64,000 bases of DNA from Mycobacteroides franklinii (GCF_002013895.1 NZ_MAFQ01000001.1:620001-684000), one strand, 5' to 3'. Counted from the first letter of the stretch, positions 43,866 through 53,643 are shown. Numbers and translations are program-made. The notes: generated by a model not told the origin, from the letters alone.

Positions 43866-45033
43866 GGGACTGATCGAGCAGCCGGCCGGGCAGCGGCAGG
43901 GGCGCCCGCCGGTATCGGTGCGGCGGGTCCAGTCCCACAGCGACGCCAAGCAATTCATCGCGATGCCATGGCGCATCTACGGCGAGGATCCCCGCTGGCG
44001 CCCCACGCTGCGCCGCGTCATGCACGCGAAGATGAATTCCAAGCACAACCCACTGCATGGCGAGGTCCAGGTCGAGAACTTCGTCGCCTACCGTGGCGGC
44101 CGCCCGGTGGGACGTATCTCCGCAGCGATCGACTCGGCGTACGTGCAGCGTTACGGCGACTGCGCATTCTTCGGGTTCTTTGAAAGCGAGGACGACGACG
44201 CGATTGCCCGCGCTCTGCTCGGGGAAGCCGAGCATTGGGCAGCGCGTCGAGGGGTCACCAAGATGGTCGGCCCGTTCAGCTACACCTCGCGGGAGGAGGT
44301 CGGTCTGCTTGTCTCCGGATACGACCGGCCGCCGGCGCTCATGCAGCCGTACAACCCCCGGTACTACCCGGGATTGGTGGAGGCATCCGGATACCGCAAG
44401 AAGTTCGATACCGCTTCGTACCGTTGGCATATCGACGGCAGCCAGGAGGTCCGGCAGCGCCTGGTGCGACGTGCCGATGCGGTGATGCGCGATCAGGGCG
44501 TGACGGTGCGCTCGGTGCGGATGCGTCACTACGCCGACGAGCTGGAAATGCTGCGCGGTCTCTACAACGACTCCTTCGCCCATCACCCCGAGAATGTTCC
44601 GCTGAGCCGCGAGGTGTTCTCGGGGATGGCTGCGGAGATGCGTCCGCTGATCGATCCGAACATCGTTCGGATCGTTGAATCCGAAGGCGTACCAGTCGGA
44701 TTCCTGCTGATGCTGCCCGATGTGAACGAGATTGTGGGGCGCTCCGGTCGGCTTACCCCGACACTGCTCGCCCGGCTGGCGGCCCGGCGCGACGGACGCA
44801 TCCGTGGGATCGACACCGCCGTCGTGGTGCTCATCGGTGCGGTACAGACCCAGTTCGGCGCCGGGATCGGCAGGGTGCTGGCGGGGGAGATCGTGCGGAC
44901 GATCACCGGTAGCGGATACTCCTCGGTCGCCACCACCTGGGTGCACGAGGACAACGTGTGGTCGAATTCGCTGACCTCGCAGATGAAGACGAACCCCGAG
45001 AAGATCCACCGGGTCTATCAGAAGGCACTGTGA
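43837..45033 (+). CDS. GNAT-like acyltransferase-superfamily protein (398 residues)
   Basis: Starts at ATG 43837 inside the previous gene; GTG 43855 is an alternative giving an 11-base overlap. Reads like proteins of the acyl-CoA N-acyltransferase superfamily: ENFVAYRGGRPVGRISAAID early, a KMVGPFSYTSREEVGLL segment, and a second GNAT-like half with VRIVESEGVPVGFLLMLPDV and a terminal TWVHEDNVWSNSLTSQMK helix. It could transfer an acyl group to an amine. Acceptor unknown; the diamine pathway genes downstream suggest one. Confidence 0.7.
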   Translation: MTWESSVLDRGLIEQPAGQRQGRPPVSVRRVQSHSDAKQFIAMPWRIYGEDPRWRPTLRRVMHAKMNSKHNPLHGEVQVENFVAYRGGRPVGRISAAIDSAYVQRYGDCAFFGFFESEDDDAIARALLGEAEHWAARRGVTKMVGPFSYTSREEVGLLVSGYDRPPALMQPYNPRYYPGLVEASGYRKKFDTASYRWHIDGSQEVRQRLVRRADAVMRDQGVTVRSVRMRHYADELEMLRGLYNDSFAHHPENVPLSREVFSGMAAEMRPLIDPNIVRIVESEGVPVGFLLMLPDVNEIVGRSGRLTPTLLARLAARRDGRIRGIDTAVVVLIGAVQTQFGAGIGRVLAGEIVRTITGSGYSSVATTWVHEDNVWSNSLTSQMKTNPEKIHRVYQKAL

Positions 45034-46013
45034 TGGGCGGCCGGACACTGGTCACCGGGGCCACCGGGTACCTGGGATCCACCCTCGTCACGTCCCTGGT
45101 GCACGCAGGCGAGCGGGTCACCGTCCTGATGAACCCACACGACGCCGTCGCGCTTCCCGAGGAGCTGCGCCCATATGTAGAGACGGCCCGCGCCGACATC
45201 ACCGACGCGCGCAGCATCGAGGACGCGATGCGAGGCGTGTCCCACGTGTATCACCTTGCCGGCATCGCGTCGCCGAATTCACGCCTTGGGCACAGGATTT
45301 GGCAGACCAACGTGCTGGGCACGTATCACGTGGCGCGCTCGGCGCTGCAGCATGGAGTGCAGCGGGTGGTGCACGTGTCATCCACCGCAGCCATCGGATA
45401 CCCACCCAACGGTGTGGTGGCGGACGAAGACTTCGACCCGCGGCACTCTGTGCTCGACAACGTGTATTCGGCAACCAAGCGTGCGGGGGAGCGGCTGGTA
45501 CTGGACTTCGCCGAACGCGGTCTGGACGTTGTCGTCGTGAATCCTGCCGCGGTGTTCGCGCCTGGGGCGGGTCCCGTTCGGTCCTGGCAGGGGCTGCTGG
45601 TCGCCGCGCGTAAGGGCCTGCTGCGTGTCGTGCCGCCCGGCGGAACCGCGGTGTGCTCGGCGCAGGATTTCGTCGTGGGCATCACCGCGGCAATGGCCAA
45701 GGGAGACAACGGACGCCGGTACATTTTGAGTACCGCCAACCTGTCCTACCGGCAGATCGGGGAGCTGCTGGTGGCCGCGGTGGGACGTGAGCACCCAGTG
45801 CGGTCCGCGCCCATGGGGTTGTTCCGGGCGGCGGGACGGGGAAACAGGCTGCTGCGCGACGTGTCCGGGCGCTTTGACCCCGACGACGTGCTGGTTACCG
45901 AGAACGTCGAACTGATGGCCCGTGAGTTGTATTACGCGCCCGACAGGGCGGTGCGAGAACTGGGAATTCCCAAGGTCTCCAACGACGAATTGATAGCGGA
46001 GTTTGTGCGATGA
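45033..46013 (+). CDS. NAD(P)-dependent epimerase/dehydratase-type SDR
   Basis: 326 residues from the ATG at 45033 (one-base overlap, TGATG). Extended SDR: GATGYLGSTLV Rossmann motif, HLAGIASP, VSSTAAIGY and the catalytic YSATK (YxxxK). Nearest in style to dihydroflavonol-reductase/HpnA-like proteins. Probably reduces or epimerises an intermediate of the operon's product. Coupled by ATGA to the desaturase. Confidence 0.85.
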   Translation: MGGRTLVTGATGYLGSTLVTSLVHAGERVTVLMNPHDAVALPEELRPYVETARADITDARSIEDAMRGVSHVYHLAGIASPNSRLGHRIWQTNVLGTYHVARSALQHGVQRVVHVSSTAAIGYPPNGVVADEDFDPRHSVLDNVYSATKRAGERLVLDFAERGLDVVVVNPAAVFAPGAGPVRSWQGLLVAARKGLLRVVPPGGTAVCSAQDFVVGITAAMAKGDNGRRYILSTANLSYRQIGELLVAAVGREHPVRSAPMGLFRAAGRGNRLLRDVSGRFDPDDVLVTENVELMARELYYAPDRAVRELGIPKVSNDELIAEFVR

Positions 46014-46053
46014 GTCCCCCACGAGCGGGAGGTACCCCCAGCATGCGCGAAGA
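46010..46053 (+). repeat. Start-codon repeat, long form (copy 3), at the desaturase start
   Basis: ATGAGT then GGAGGTACCCCCAGC and ATGCGCGAAGAGC. It matches the zur start at 34 of 44 bases. Its 3' part also resembles the short form at 34318 and 53919 (GCGCGAAGA), as if a 27-base block had been added or lost in frame. Confidence 0.6.
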
Positions 46054-47125
46054 GCATCAGGACAGGGTGACGGTCGAGCCACGGCAGGTGCAGGGCGGCT
46101 CCAAGGAAGCCCTGGGCATCTCGATGGCTGATGCGCGTGCGCTGGTGGCCGACCTCACCGCGCGTAGCCAGTGGATCTACTGGCTGGATTTGACCGCTTG
46201 TGTGGCCATCGGATACACCGCGTTCCTGCTGTGCCCTGCCGAGAACCTGCTTTCGCTGCCGGCGGTGGCGTGCATTGTGGTGGCCGCGTTCGCGTTCTAT
46301 CGCGCCGTCTTGTTTGTCCACGAACTCGTGCACGCCGAACACGATCTGCACTGGTTCTCGGTGGTGTGGCACGCGGTATGTGGAATTCCTTTGCTGACAC
46401 CGAAATTCACCTTCGAGTTCCATCACGAACACCACGCGTCGCGCACCTACGGGACGGCCGAAGACGGGGAGTACGTGACCTATGCCAGCGAGCCGCGCTG
46501 GCGGATCGTCCTGTTACCGTTCACGGCGCTGGGTGGGCCGTTGGCCTTCGTCCTCCGGTTCCTGGTCCTGGCGCCGCTGAGCTGGCTGGTTCCCGCCATC
46601 CGGCCCCTCGTGCTCACCCGGGCGTCCTCACTCATGATCGACGCCGATTTCGAGCGTCCGTTGCCGCCGGACGGGACGCCCCGCTCCTGGTTGGTGCAGG
46701 AAATCGCTTGTTTCGCATACACATCGGCGCTCCTGGTGCTGCTGCTCCTGGGCGTCTACTCACCGAACAGGCTCGTGGAGGCCTACCTGGTGATGGCGCT
46801 GGCGCTGTTCGTGAACTGGCTGCGCGTCCTGGTGGCACATCGGTATGAGGGCCGCAGCGAGCGTATGACGTTCCCGGAGCAGGTTCTCGATTCGATCGAC
46901 CATCCGTCGGTGCCCGTGCTGGGCCCGTTGTGGGCGCCCGTCGGTTTGCGTTTCCACGCGGTGCACCACTTCTTCCCGCAGCTGCCTTACCACCAGCTCG
47001 GTGAGGCACGCCGCCGGCTGATGGCGGCGATCCCGCCCGATGCCGGGTATTGGTCCACCCAAGACCGTTCACTCGCCTCATCGCTGCGGCGGCTGCTCGC
47101 CCACCCGCGTAAGGAGGCGGTATGA
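46010..47125 (+). CDS. Membrane fatty-acid desaturase
   Basis: 371 residues. The three His boxes of the membrane desaturase family are present: HELVHAEH, HHEHHAS and HAVHHFFPQLPYHQL, with four to five membrane helices between them. Di-iron enzyme that would desaturate or hydroxylate an acyl chain, perhaps while bound to the ACP encoded downstream. The first about 16 residues (MSPPRAGGTPSMREE) come from a dispersed repeat; an internal ATG at 46043 could be the ancestral start. Confidence 0.9.
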   Translation: MSPPRAGGTPSMREEHQDRVTVEPRQVQGGSKEALGISMADARALVADLTARSQWIYWLDLTACVAIGYTAFLLCPAENLLSLPAVACIVVAAFAFYRAVLFVHELVHAEHDLHWFSVVWHAVCGIPLLTPKFTFEFHHEHHASRTYGTAEDGEYVTYASEPRWRIVLLPFTALGGPLAFVLRFLVLAPLSWLVPAIRPLVLTRASSLMIDADFERPLPPDGTPRSWLVQEIACFAYTSALLVLLLLGVYSPNRLVEAYLVMALALFVNWLRVLVAHRYEGRSERMTFPEQVLDSIDHPSVPVLGPLWAPVGLRFHAVHHFFPQLPYHQLGEARRRLMAAIPPDAGYWSTQDRSLASSLRRLLAHPRKEAV

Positions 47126-48444
47126 CCACAAGTCAATTCATGTCCACGGCAAGAGAATCCGGAGCCGTGACCTACTCGCGGCGGTTGCCGATACGGCCCG
47201 TCGAGGCACGGGGTGCGCGGGTGCGTGCCGATGATGGCCGCTGGTATGTCGACTGCCTGGCCGCGGCAGGGGCCATGTCGCTGGGCTGGAATCACCCGGT
47301 TGTCAACGAGGCGGTGATGAAGACGGTTTCCTCCGGGGAGCCGCTGCTGTCACTGGACTTCCACACCCCGGCCCGGGACCGCTTTGTCGAGGAATTGCTC
47401 TCCATCCTGCCGGTCCGGCTGGCCGCGGACGCCAGCATTCATCTGTGCTCGCCCAGTGGGGCGAGCGCGGTGGAGGCCGCGTTGATGCTTGCCGAGATCG
47501 CCACGGGTGGTCGCGAACACATTGGTGTGCAAGGCGGTTTCCACGGATGCACCCGGGCAGCGCGCGCCGCGAGCTCGGGTGGCGGTCTGCGCAAGCAGCC
47601 GGTGGTGCTGTCTCCGCAGGCGAGTTTCCTGCCGTACCCGCAGGAGTACCGCAGCCCCTTCGGGGTGGGTGGCGAGCACGGCGTCGAGCTGGCGATCGCG
47701 GCGGCCGATGCCGTCGCACGCCCGCATAGCGGCGTGACGGCACCGGCGTCGCTGATCGCCGAGTTCGTTCTGGGTGAGGGTGGCGTGATTCCGGCTCCGG
47801 CGCGGTGGGGACAGGCGCTGCGCCGCACCGCATCGACGTTGGGCGTACCGCTGATTGCCGACGAGGTGCAGGCGGGCATGTTCCGCACCGGCCCGGCCTG
47901 GGCGTTCCAGCACTGCGGTATCGAACCCGACATGGTGGTCATCTCCAAGGGCCTCGGCTCAGGTATTCCCATCGCGGTCCTGGTGGTGCGCAAGGAATTC
48001 GACGTGTGGGAACCCGGTGCGTTCACCGGCACCTTCCGCGGGAACGCCATGGCCTTCGCCGCGGCCAGCGCGGTGATGCGCTTCGCGCGGGAGAACGGCC
48101 TGCGCGGGCACGTGACCGCCCGCGGCAAGGTTTTCCTGGATGGCCTGAACGCGATCGCCTCCGGTTCAACACTGGTGGGTGATGTGCGCGGGGTCGGGCT
48201 CATGCTGGGTGTGGAGATTGTGGACCCCGACCTGCCATGGCCAGATGACGCCGGCGCTCCGGCACCCGAACTTGCCGCGCGTATTCAACAGGCCTGCCTG
48301 CTACACGGTCTGATCGTCGAGACCGGCGGGCAGTACGGCAACGTGGTGCGTTTCCTGCCGCCGCTGACCATCGAAGAGCCCGATATCGCCGCGGCGCTGA
48401 ACGCGTTCGACGCGGCACTGGCCGCGGTGGAGCGCACGCGGTGA
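47122..48444 (+). CDS. Class III aminotransferase, 2,4-diaminobutyrate-type
   Basis: 440 residues. Class III PLP fold: ADEVQAGMFRTG with the cofactor Asp248, and the PLP Lys276 in MVVISKGLGSGIPIAVLV. Overall pattern close to diaminobutyrate-2-oxoglutarate transaminases, which make 2,4-diaminobutyrate from aspartate semialdehyde and glutamate. The following decarboxylase strengthens this choice over acetylornithine or GABA types. Overlapping start and stop codons on both sides. Confidence 0.82.
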   Translation: MTTSQFMSTARESGAVTYSRRLPIRPVEARGARVRADDGRWYVDCLAAAGAMSLGWNHPVVNEAVMKTVSSGEPLLSLDFHTPARDRFVEELLSILPVRLAADASIHLCSPSGASAVEAALMLAEIATGGREHIGVQGGFHGCTRAARAASSGGGLRKQPVVLSPQASFLPYPQEYRSPFGVGGEHGVELAIAAADAVARPHSGVTAPASLIAEFVLGEGGVIPAPARWGQALRRTASTLGVPLIADEVQAGMFRTGPAWAFQHCGIEPDMVVISKGLGSGIPIAVLVVRKEFDVWEPGAFTGTFRGNAMAFAAASAVMRFARENGLRGHVTARGKVFLDGLNAIASGSTLVGDVRGVGLMLGVEIVDPDLPWPDDAGAPAPELAARIQQACLLHGLIVETGGQYGNVVRFLPPLTIEEPDIAAALNAFDAALAAVERTR

Positions 48445-49946
48445 TGGCCGACCAGAGCCCCTTCGTGAGCGAATTTCTTACGGGGGATAGTGAAAACACG
48501 TATCGCGAAGCCATCGCGCTGGCGGCCGACCGGGCGAGCGCGGCACTGGGCGGTGCCGTCGCGCCGGGACTGGTGGACGGGTACGCGGCGCTGAAAAATG
48601 ATGTCGAGCGGCTAGATCTCGATGACGCCGACGGTGTGGGGCTGAGCCGGGCGCTGGACGAAGCGGCGGGACTGCTGGCCGAAAAGTCGGTGGTGGTCAC
48701 CCATCCGGCGTACCTGGCGCACCTGCATTGCCCACCCGCGTTGCCGTCGTTGGCTGCCGAAGTGCTCATCAGCGCGTTCAACCAATCGATGGACTCTTTC
48801 GACCAGGCGCCGGCCGCCACCGCCATCGAGCAGCAGGTCATCGAATACTTGTGCGCCAGAATGGGGTACGGCCCAGGATCGGACGGGACGTTCACCAGCG
48901 GAGGCACCCAGTCCAACCTGCAGGCTCTGCTGCTGGCCCGCGATCTGTTCGCGCACACATCCGGTTGGGATGTCGCGGCACGCGGTCTGCCGCCGGAGGC
49001 CGCTTCATGGCGGGTGCTGTGCACGCGGCAGACGCATTTCTCGGTGCAGCAGGCACTGCGCCTGCTCGGGCTCGGCAGGGCCGCCATCATCGAGGTACCC
49101 ACCGATGACGCCGGGCGACTGCGGGCCGAGACACTGCCGGAGATCCTTCAGGACGCCGAGCGTGCCGGAACGCCGGTGTTTGCCCTCGTGCTCACCGCCG
49201 GGACAACGGATTTCGGGGCGATCGACCCACTGCTGGCGGCCACGGAGATCGCCCGGGCACACGGGATCTGGGTCCATGTGGATGCCTGTGCGGGCGGATG
49301 CCTGATCTTCAGTGAACGGTATCGGCACCTGCTGCGCGGTATCGAGCAGGCCGATTCGGTCGCCATCGATTTCCACAAGCTGTTGTTCCAGGCCATCAGT
49401 TGCAGTGCTCTGCTGGTGGGCAACCGGGCGAGCTTCGACGTGCTTGCCGCGCATGCGGACTACCTCAACCCGGCCAGCGATGCCGAGCACGATGTGCTCA
49501 ACCTGGTAGGCAAGTCGCTGCAGACCACCCGCCGTTTCGACGCACTCAAGGTGCTGGTCACCCTGCGGGCCGTGGGCCGGCGGCATATCGCCGCGATGAT
49601 CGATGCCACCTGTGCGGCGGCGTGGGCTGCGGCGCAGGTGGCGGCCGCGCATCCGGACCTGGAGTTGGCTGTGCCGGTGTGCACCAACACCGTGGTGTTG
49701 CGTTGGCGGCAGCCGGATATGACATCGGAGGCTCGCGATGATGTCAACGAAGCGATCCGGGCGGAACTAGCCCACACCGGTAAGGCGATCGTCGGCAGAT
49801 CCAGTGCGGCAGGTGGACAGGCGATCAAACTCACCTTCGTCAATCCCTTGGTCACGGCTTCCGTGGCGGGCGCCATGGTCTCCGAGATCGCGGCGCACGG
49901 CAACCGAATCTGGCGTGCGCGCACCCCGGAGGTCAGCGCCGTATGA
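48444..49946 (+). CDS. Group II PLP decarboxylase, 2,4-diaminobutyrate-type
   Basis: 500 residues from the ATG at 48444 (GTG 48441 possible). Features of glutamate/aromatic/diaminobutyrate decarboxylases: FTSGGTQSNLQALLLARD, WVHVDACAGGC and the PLP Lys in SVAIDFHKLLFQ. Paired with the preceding aminotransferase, the predicted product is 1,3-diaminopropane, as in known dat-ddc pairs of other bacteria. Substrate choice is inferred from pairing; tyrosine or other amino acids cannot be excluded by eye. Confidence 0.82.
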   Translation: MADQSPFVSEFLTGDSENTYREAIALAADRASAALGGAVAPGLVDGYAALKNDVERLDLDDADGVGLSRALDEAAGLLAEKSVVVTHPAYLAHLHCPPALPSLAAEVLISAFNQSMDSFDQAPAATAIEQQVIEYLCARMGYGPGSDGTFTSGGTQSNLQALLLARDLFAHTSGWDVAARGLPPEAASWRVLCTRQTHFSVQQALRLLGLGRAAIIEVPTDDAGRLRAETLPEILQDAERAGTPVFALVLTAGTTDFGAIDPLLAATEIARAHGIWVHVDACAGGCLIFSERYRHLLRGIEQADSVAIDFHKLLFQAISCSALLVGNRASFDVLAAHADYLNPASDAEHDVLNLVGKSLQTTRRFDALKVLVTLRAVGRRHIAAMIDATCAAAWAAAQVAAAHPDLELAVPVCTNTVVLRWRQPDMTSEARDDVNEAIRAELAHTGKAIVGRSSAAGGQAIKLTFVNPLVTASVAGAMVSEIAAHGNRIWRARTPEVSAV

Positions 49947-50653
49947 GCAATCAGTTGGTACGTGTCGAGCGCGTCGCGGCCTCCGATGCCCGTTTCGGTT
50001 GGGCCAAGAATGTCGAGTTCTCGATCTTCGGCCTGGAGAACGACTTTGCCGACCCTGTCGATATCGCGGCTGGCGAGATGGTGCACTACCGGCCATGGGA
50101 GCGGTCCTCGGAGATTTACGTCGGCTTCTCCGCGGAGTCTCCGGAGCATCCCGTCGGGGTACTGCGATCGCTGCGTCACGACCCCGAGCTCGGGCTCGCC
50201 AGCTTCAGCACCCTGCGTGACGCCCGAAGCTACCGGGACGGCACCAAGGATGCTCGCAATTACCTTTACCCGCACTGGGATTCGTTCTTCGGCGGGGTTG
50301 CCCCGGAGCGCATCGCGGAGCTGGCCACCCAGGGCGTGCGCAAGAAGCATCGTCGCGCCGGGATGATCGAGCAGATTTGGCGAGAGTTCTTCGGCGGTCT
50401 GGCCGCCGAGGGCGTCCAGTTCGTGACGGTGGCGCTGGTGGTGCCGCTGTTCGATTGGTACCAGCATCTACTGCCGGACCGGCTTCATCAGATCGGCGAC
50501 ATCCTGCCCGACTACATCGGTGCCGACAGCGTGCCGGCCGTCGTCGACATCAGCCGGTCCTTCGTTCCCGACGCCGCAGACGCTGTGCACAACGGCTCGC
50601 TGCTGGCCGCCAGCGCCAACCCTTCGTCCCCCGAGAAAGAAAGAATCCGATGA
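49943..50653 (+). CDS. GNAT-like N-acyltransferase candidate (236 residues)
   Basis: 236 residues. Looks like an N-acyl amino acid synthase or autoinducer-synthase-like GNAT fold: VEFSIFGLENDF, PVGVLRSLRHDPELGLASFS, and RKKHRRAGMIEQIWREFFGG, the usual pyrophosphate-binding helix position. It could join an ACP-bound acyl chain to a diamine, given its place between the diamine genes and the acyl-activation genes. No homologue is named with certainty. Confidence 0.65.
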   Translation: MSNQLVRVERVAASDARFGWAKNVEFSIFGLENDFADPVDIAAGEMVHYRPWERSSEIYVGFSAESPEHPVGVLRSLRHDPELGLASFSTLRDARSYRDGTKDARNYLYPHWDSFFGGVAPERIAELATQGVRKKHRRAGMIEQIWREFFGGLAAEGVQFVTVALVVPLFDWYQHLLPDRLHQIGDILPDYIGADSVPAVVDISRSFVPDAADAVHNGSLLAASANPSSPEKERIR

Positions 50654-51168
50654 GATCGATTCACACCGAAGAGCACGTTTTCCGGAAGGTCAGCGAGATC
50701 GACTGTCCCGTAGACAAAGTGTGGGAACGGGTGACCAGTCAAGAGGGCATCAACGATGAGATGGGCCCGTACATGAAGATGACCATGCCCAAGCAGTTCC
50801 GCGGCAAGTCCATCGCCGATGTGACGCCGGGTACCCGCATCGGCAAGAGCTTCCTGCTGCTGTTCGGCGTGCTTCCGTTCGGGTTCGACGACATCACCGT
50901 GGCGCGGGTAGAGCCCGGCCGGATGTTCCGCGAGGAATCGCTGATGACCGGAATGCGGGTGTGGGTGCATCACCGTACTTTGGAACCGTTGGCGTCCGAG
51001 ACGGGCGAGAAGACCAGGGTCACCGACGAAGTCACCCTGGCTCCGCAGGCGCCGATGGGTCTCATCCCCGGATGGGGCCGGCTGCTGAGCAGGATCCTCG
51101 CGGCCTTCTTCACGCATCGGCATCGGCGACTGAGCCGCACCCTGTCCGCCACCGGAGTTCCGCGATGA
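50650..51168 (+). CDS. SRPBCC-family lipid-binding-like protein
   Basis: 172 residues. Typical START/SRPBCC beginning (FRKVSEIDCPVDKVWERVTS) with strands TPGTRIGKSFLLLFGVLPFG and a C-terminal helix ending RHRRLSRTLSATG. Such proteins hold hydrophobic ligands or act as cyclases. Likely binds an operon intermediate. ATGA-type overlaps at both ends. Confidence 0.72.
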   Translation: MRSIHTEEHVFRKVSEIDCPVDKVWERVTSQEGINDEMGPYMKMTMPKQFRGKSIADVTPGTRIGKSFLLLFGVLPFGFDDITVARVEPGRMFREESLMTGMRVWVHHRTLEPLASETGEKTRVTDEVTLAPQAPMGLIPGWGRLLSRILAAFFTHRHRRLSRTLSATGVPR

Positions 51169-51917
51169 GGCGCCTCACCACAAGCGCGGCCGCGCTGCTC
51201 GCGGTGACGGCGGCCGCCGGGTGCGCGCCGGTGAACGAGGAGGCCGGCAAGCCCGTCGGCCACGCCTTCCAGTTGTTGAAGTACCCCGTCGCGCAGTCGG
51301 ATCCGGCAGCGCAACCGCAGGGTAAGTCGCCGTTCGGTGATTACGCACTGGAAGTCTCCGGTTCGGTGACGTACCTCGGCGAGACCACCGCGCTGCCCGG
51401 TGCGGGTGTCATGACCATCGGGCCGGGCCCGCGGCGTGGCGAGCTGAAGATCGAGCAGTACTACCAAGGAGACCGGTTCCCGTATGAGACCGGAATCGTG
51501 TCGGGTGGTGAGGGCAAGCCCAGCACCCTGGATGCGATCACCATTGTCAACCCGCTGGATTCGCGGGTGACATTGCAATGCGCTGTTGACGGCGGAATCG
51601 CCTTGGCGGACATCGACGGTGAGCGTGAGCTCACCGGGACATGCGGTGGGGGATCGAAGGCGCACGGGCACGTGAGGGCCGACGGCAGCCGCAAGGTGAC
51701 CTGGCGCGACAGGCCCGTCGAATTGATCCGCACCGTCGTGGATCTCACCGTCACCGGTGCGAGCAGCGGACAGATTCATCAGGTCAACGAGGTTCCCCGG
51801 GACAGCACGGTCGGCAGCTTCCCCTTGACCACGTCGATTGACGTGAACATGACGGCGCAGGGCATCAGCCTGACCCAGAAGCTGCAGCGTCAGGTCCTCC
51901 CGAAAGTGAAGGACTGA
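51165..51917 (+). CDS. Lipoprotein of the Zur-box operon
   Basis: 250 residues. N-terminal signal with lipobox AAGC (Cys20), then a beta-rich domain (YALEVSGSVTYLGETTALPG, LKIEQYYQGDRFPYETGIVS). No family recognised. Anchored on the outer face, it could be a binding or chaperone component for the ABC or Mce transporter encoded downstream. Three bases separate it from the ATPase gene. Confidence 0.75.
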   Translation: MRRLTTSAAALLAVTAAAGCAPVNEEAGKPVGHAFQLLKYPVAQSDPAAQPQGKSPFGDYALEVSGSVTYLGETTALPGAGVMTIGPGPRRGELKIEQYYQGDRFPYETGIVSGGEGKPSTLDAITIVNPLDSRVTLQCAVDGGIALADIDGERELTGTCGGGSKAHGHVRADGSRKVTWRDRPVELIRTVVDLTVTGASSGQIHQVNEVPRDSTVGSFPLTTSIDVNMTAQGISLTQKLQRQVLPKVKD

Positions 51918-51920
51918 TCC

Positions 51921-52859
51921 ATGACAACGGACACAAAGACTCCAGCGCTGCGTGCGACCGATCTGGTCAAGGCCTACCCAGGGTCGGAAACGCGGGCGGT
52001 GGACGGGCTGAATTTGACCATTCCGCAGGGGATTGTCTACTGCCTGCTGGGCAGGAACGGTGCCGGCAAGACCACCACTATCCGCATGGCGACCACGCTG
52101 CTGGCCCCCACCAGTGGGGAACTCGAGGTGCTTGGTGTTCCCGTCGACAAGACCAAGGAGCTACGCCCCCTGATCGGTGTGGCACTGCAAGAGGTGGCAC
52201 TGGACCTGTGGATGTCACCGGTCGAGCAGATCCGGATGAGCCTGGCCATCGCGGGGTGGCCCAAGGCACGCCGGAAGGCGCGTGAGGAAGAGCTCGTCGA
52301 GCAGTTCGGTCTGAGCAGCTACGTGAATCGCAAGGTGGGTGCGCTGTCGGGCGGCATGCGGCGCCGCGTCGATGTCGCGCTGGCCGTCGCCCACAACCCG
52401 CAGATGTTGTTCCTGGACGAGCCCTCCAGTGGGCTGGATATCGAAGGCAAACAGGAGGTTTGGAATGCCATCCGGTTGCTGCGCTCTGAAGGGCGCACCG
52501 TGGTGCTGACCACTCACGATATGGATGAGGCGGTGTCCCTGGCCGATGAGGTCGGCATCGTCAAGAGCGGTCAGTTGGTGGCCTCGGGCTCCACGCAGGA
52601 GTTCACCCGTAGCCACGGTTACGCCATCGAGATCTCGTCGGACGGTGTGATACCCGAGGAGGCCGCCGGGCGATTGGCAGACGCGGGGTATGCCGTGCAG
52701 TGCACCGACTCCGGAACCTTGTCCGGGACATTGGATTCCGCGTCGGCGTCGGACCTGGCGGCATTGGGCGCGGAACTCGATCGCGTCGGATTGGGTGCGG
52801 CCAGTATCGAAGTGCGGTCTACCTCGCTGCGCGACGCATTCCTGGAGGTGACCCAGTGA
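51921..52859 (+). CDS. ABC transporter ATPase, DrrA-type
   Basis: 312 residues. Walker A GRNGAGKTTTIRMATTLL, signature LSGGMRRRVDVALAVAHNPQ, Walker B LFLDEPSSGLD and switch TTHDMDEAVSLADEV. The C-terminal extension is typical of DrrA-like exporters of lipids or antibiotics. Works with the permease that follows, probably exporting the operon's product. Confidence 0.92.
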   Translation: MTTDTKTPALRATDLVKAYPGSETRAVDGLNLTIPQGIVYCLLGRNGAGKTTTIRMATTLLAPTSGELEVLGVPVDKTKELRPLIGVALQEVALDLWMSPVEQIRMSLAIAGWPKARRKAREEELVEQFGLSSYVNRKVGALSGGMRRRVDVALAVAHNPQMLFLDEPSSGLDIEGKQEVWNAIRLLRSEGRTVVLTTHDMDEAVSLADEVGIVKSGQLVASGSTQEFTRSHGYAIEISSDGVIPEEAAGRLADAGYAVQCTDSGTLSGTLDSASASDLAALGAELDRVGLGAASIEVRSTSLRDAFLEVTQ

Positions 52860-53626
52860 GCGCCCTGTCCAACACCGCGCGGCTGTTCCGCCGGTATGTC
52901 GTCGTGGGACTGCGGCAACCGGTGTTCGGGTTCATCTTCCCGATCGTGTTCCCGGTGGTTCTGGTGATCTTCGTGCGATCGATGTTCCAGCGGGTCGCGG
53001 ACCTCCCCGGATTCCCCTTGTCGTCCTACACCGCATATATCGCGCCCGGGCTCATCATGCTGATCCCGATGCTCGGGGCCGGGTACGGTGCCGGGACGCT
53101 GATCGACGAGATCAGGTCGGGGTTCACCGATCGGCTGCGGCTCTACGGCGTATCCACCGGTCAGATCATGGCGGCCAAGATCGGCTTTGAGATGTTCCGC
53201 ATTCTGCCGGCGGCGGTCATCGTCATCGGGCTGCTGGCATTCCTCGACGCGCCGCTGCGGGCGGGACTGCTGACCGGGGTTTTCCTGGTCCTGGTGATGT
53301 TCCTGTGGTCGGCCGCCTACAGCTCGCTGTTCTATCTGGTGGCGCTGCGCACCCTCAATCCGCAGGCGCCGGTGGCGATGCTGCCGCTGGCACTGCCGGT
53401 GCTGTTCGTCAGCCAGGCACTCATGCCGTCGGTGTTCCTGTCCGACTGGCTCCGGATCAGCATCAACGCGAACCCGTTCTCCCACATCGTGTCCGCCGCC
53501 TCCACCATCATGTACGGCGAATTCGACGCGATGTCGGTTGTGAAGGGTGTGCTGGTGGCCGTCGGGATGTTCGCGCTGCTGCAAATCCCCATCCATCTGG
53601 TGATCCGCCGGAAAATCGGCAAGTAG
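52856..53626 (+). CDS. ABC-2 type transporter permease, DrrB-like
   Basis: 256 residues from a GTG at 52856 overlapping the ATPase stop. About six membrane helices; FRRYVVVGLRQPVFGFIFPI at the N-terminus and GYGAGTLIDEIRSGFTDRLR, the coupling segment, are typical of ABC-2/DrrB permeases. The exporter needs two copies of ATPase and permease. A 17-base gap leads to the ACP gene. Confidence 0.9.
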   Translation: MSALSNTARLFRRYVVVGLRQPVFGFIFPIVFPVVLVIFVRSMFQRVADLPGFPLSSYTAYIAPGLIMLIPMLGAGYGAGTLIDEIRSGFTDRLRLYGVSTGQIMAAKIGFEMFRILPAAVIVIGLLAFLDAPLRAGLLTGVFLVLVMFLWSAAYSSLFYLVALRTLNPQAPVAMLPLALPVLFVSQALMPSVFLSDWLRISINANPFSHIVSAASTIMYGEFDAMSVVKGVLVAVGMFALLQIPIHLVIRRKIGK

Positions 53627-53643
53627 AAGGTTTAGAGAAAAAT

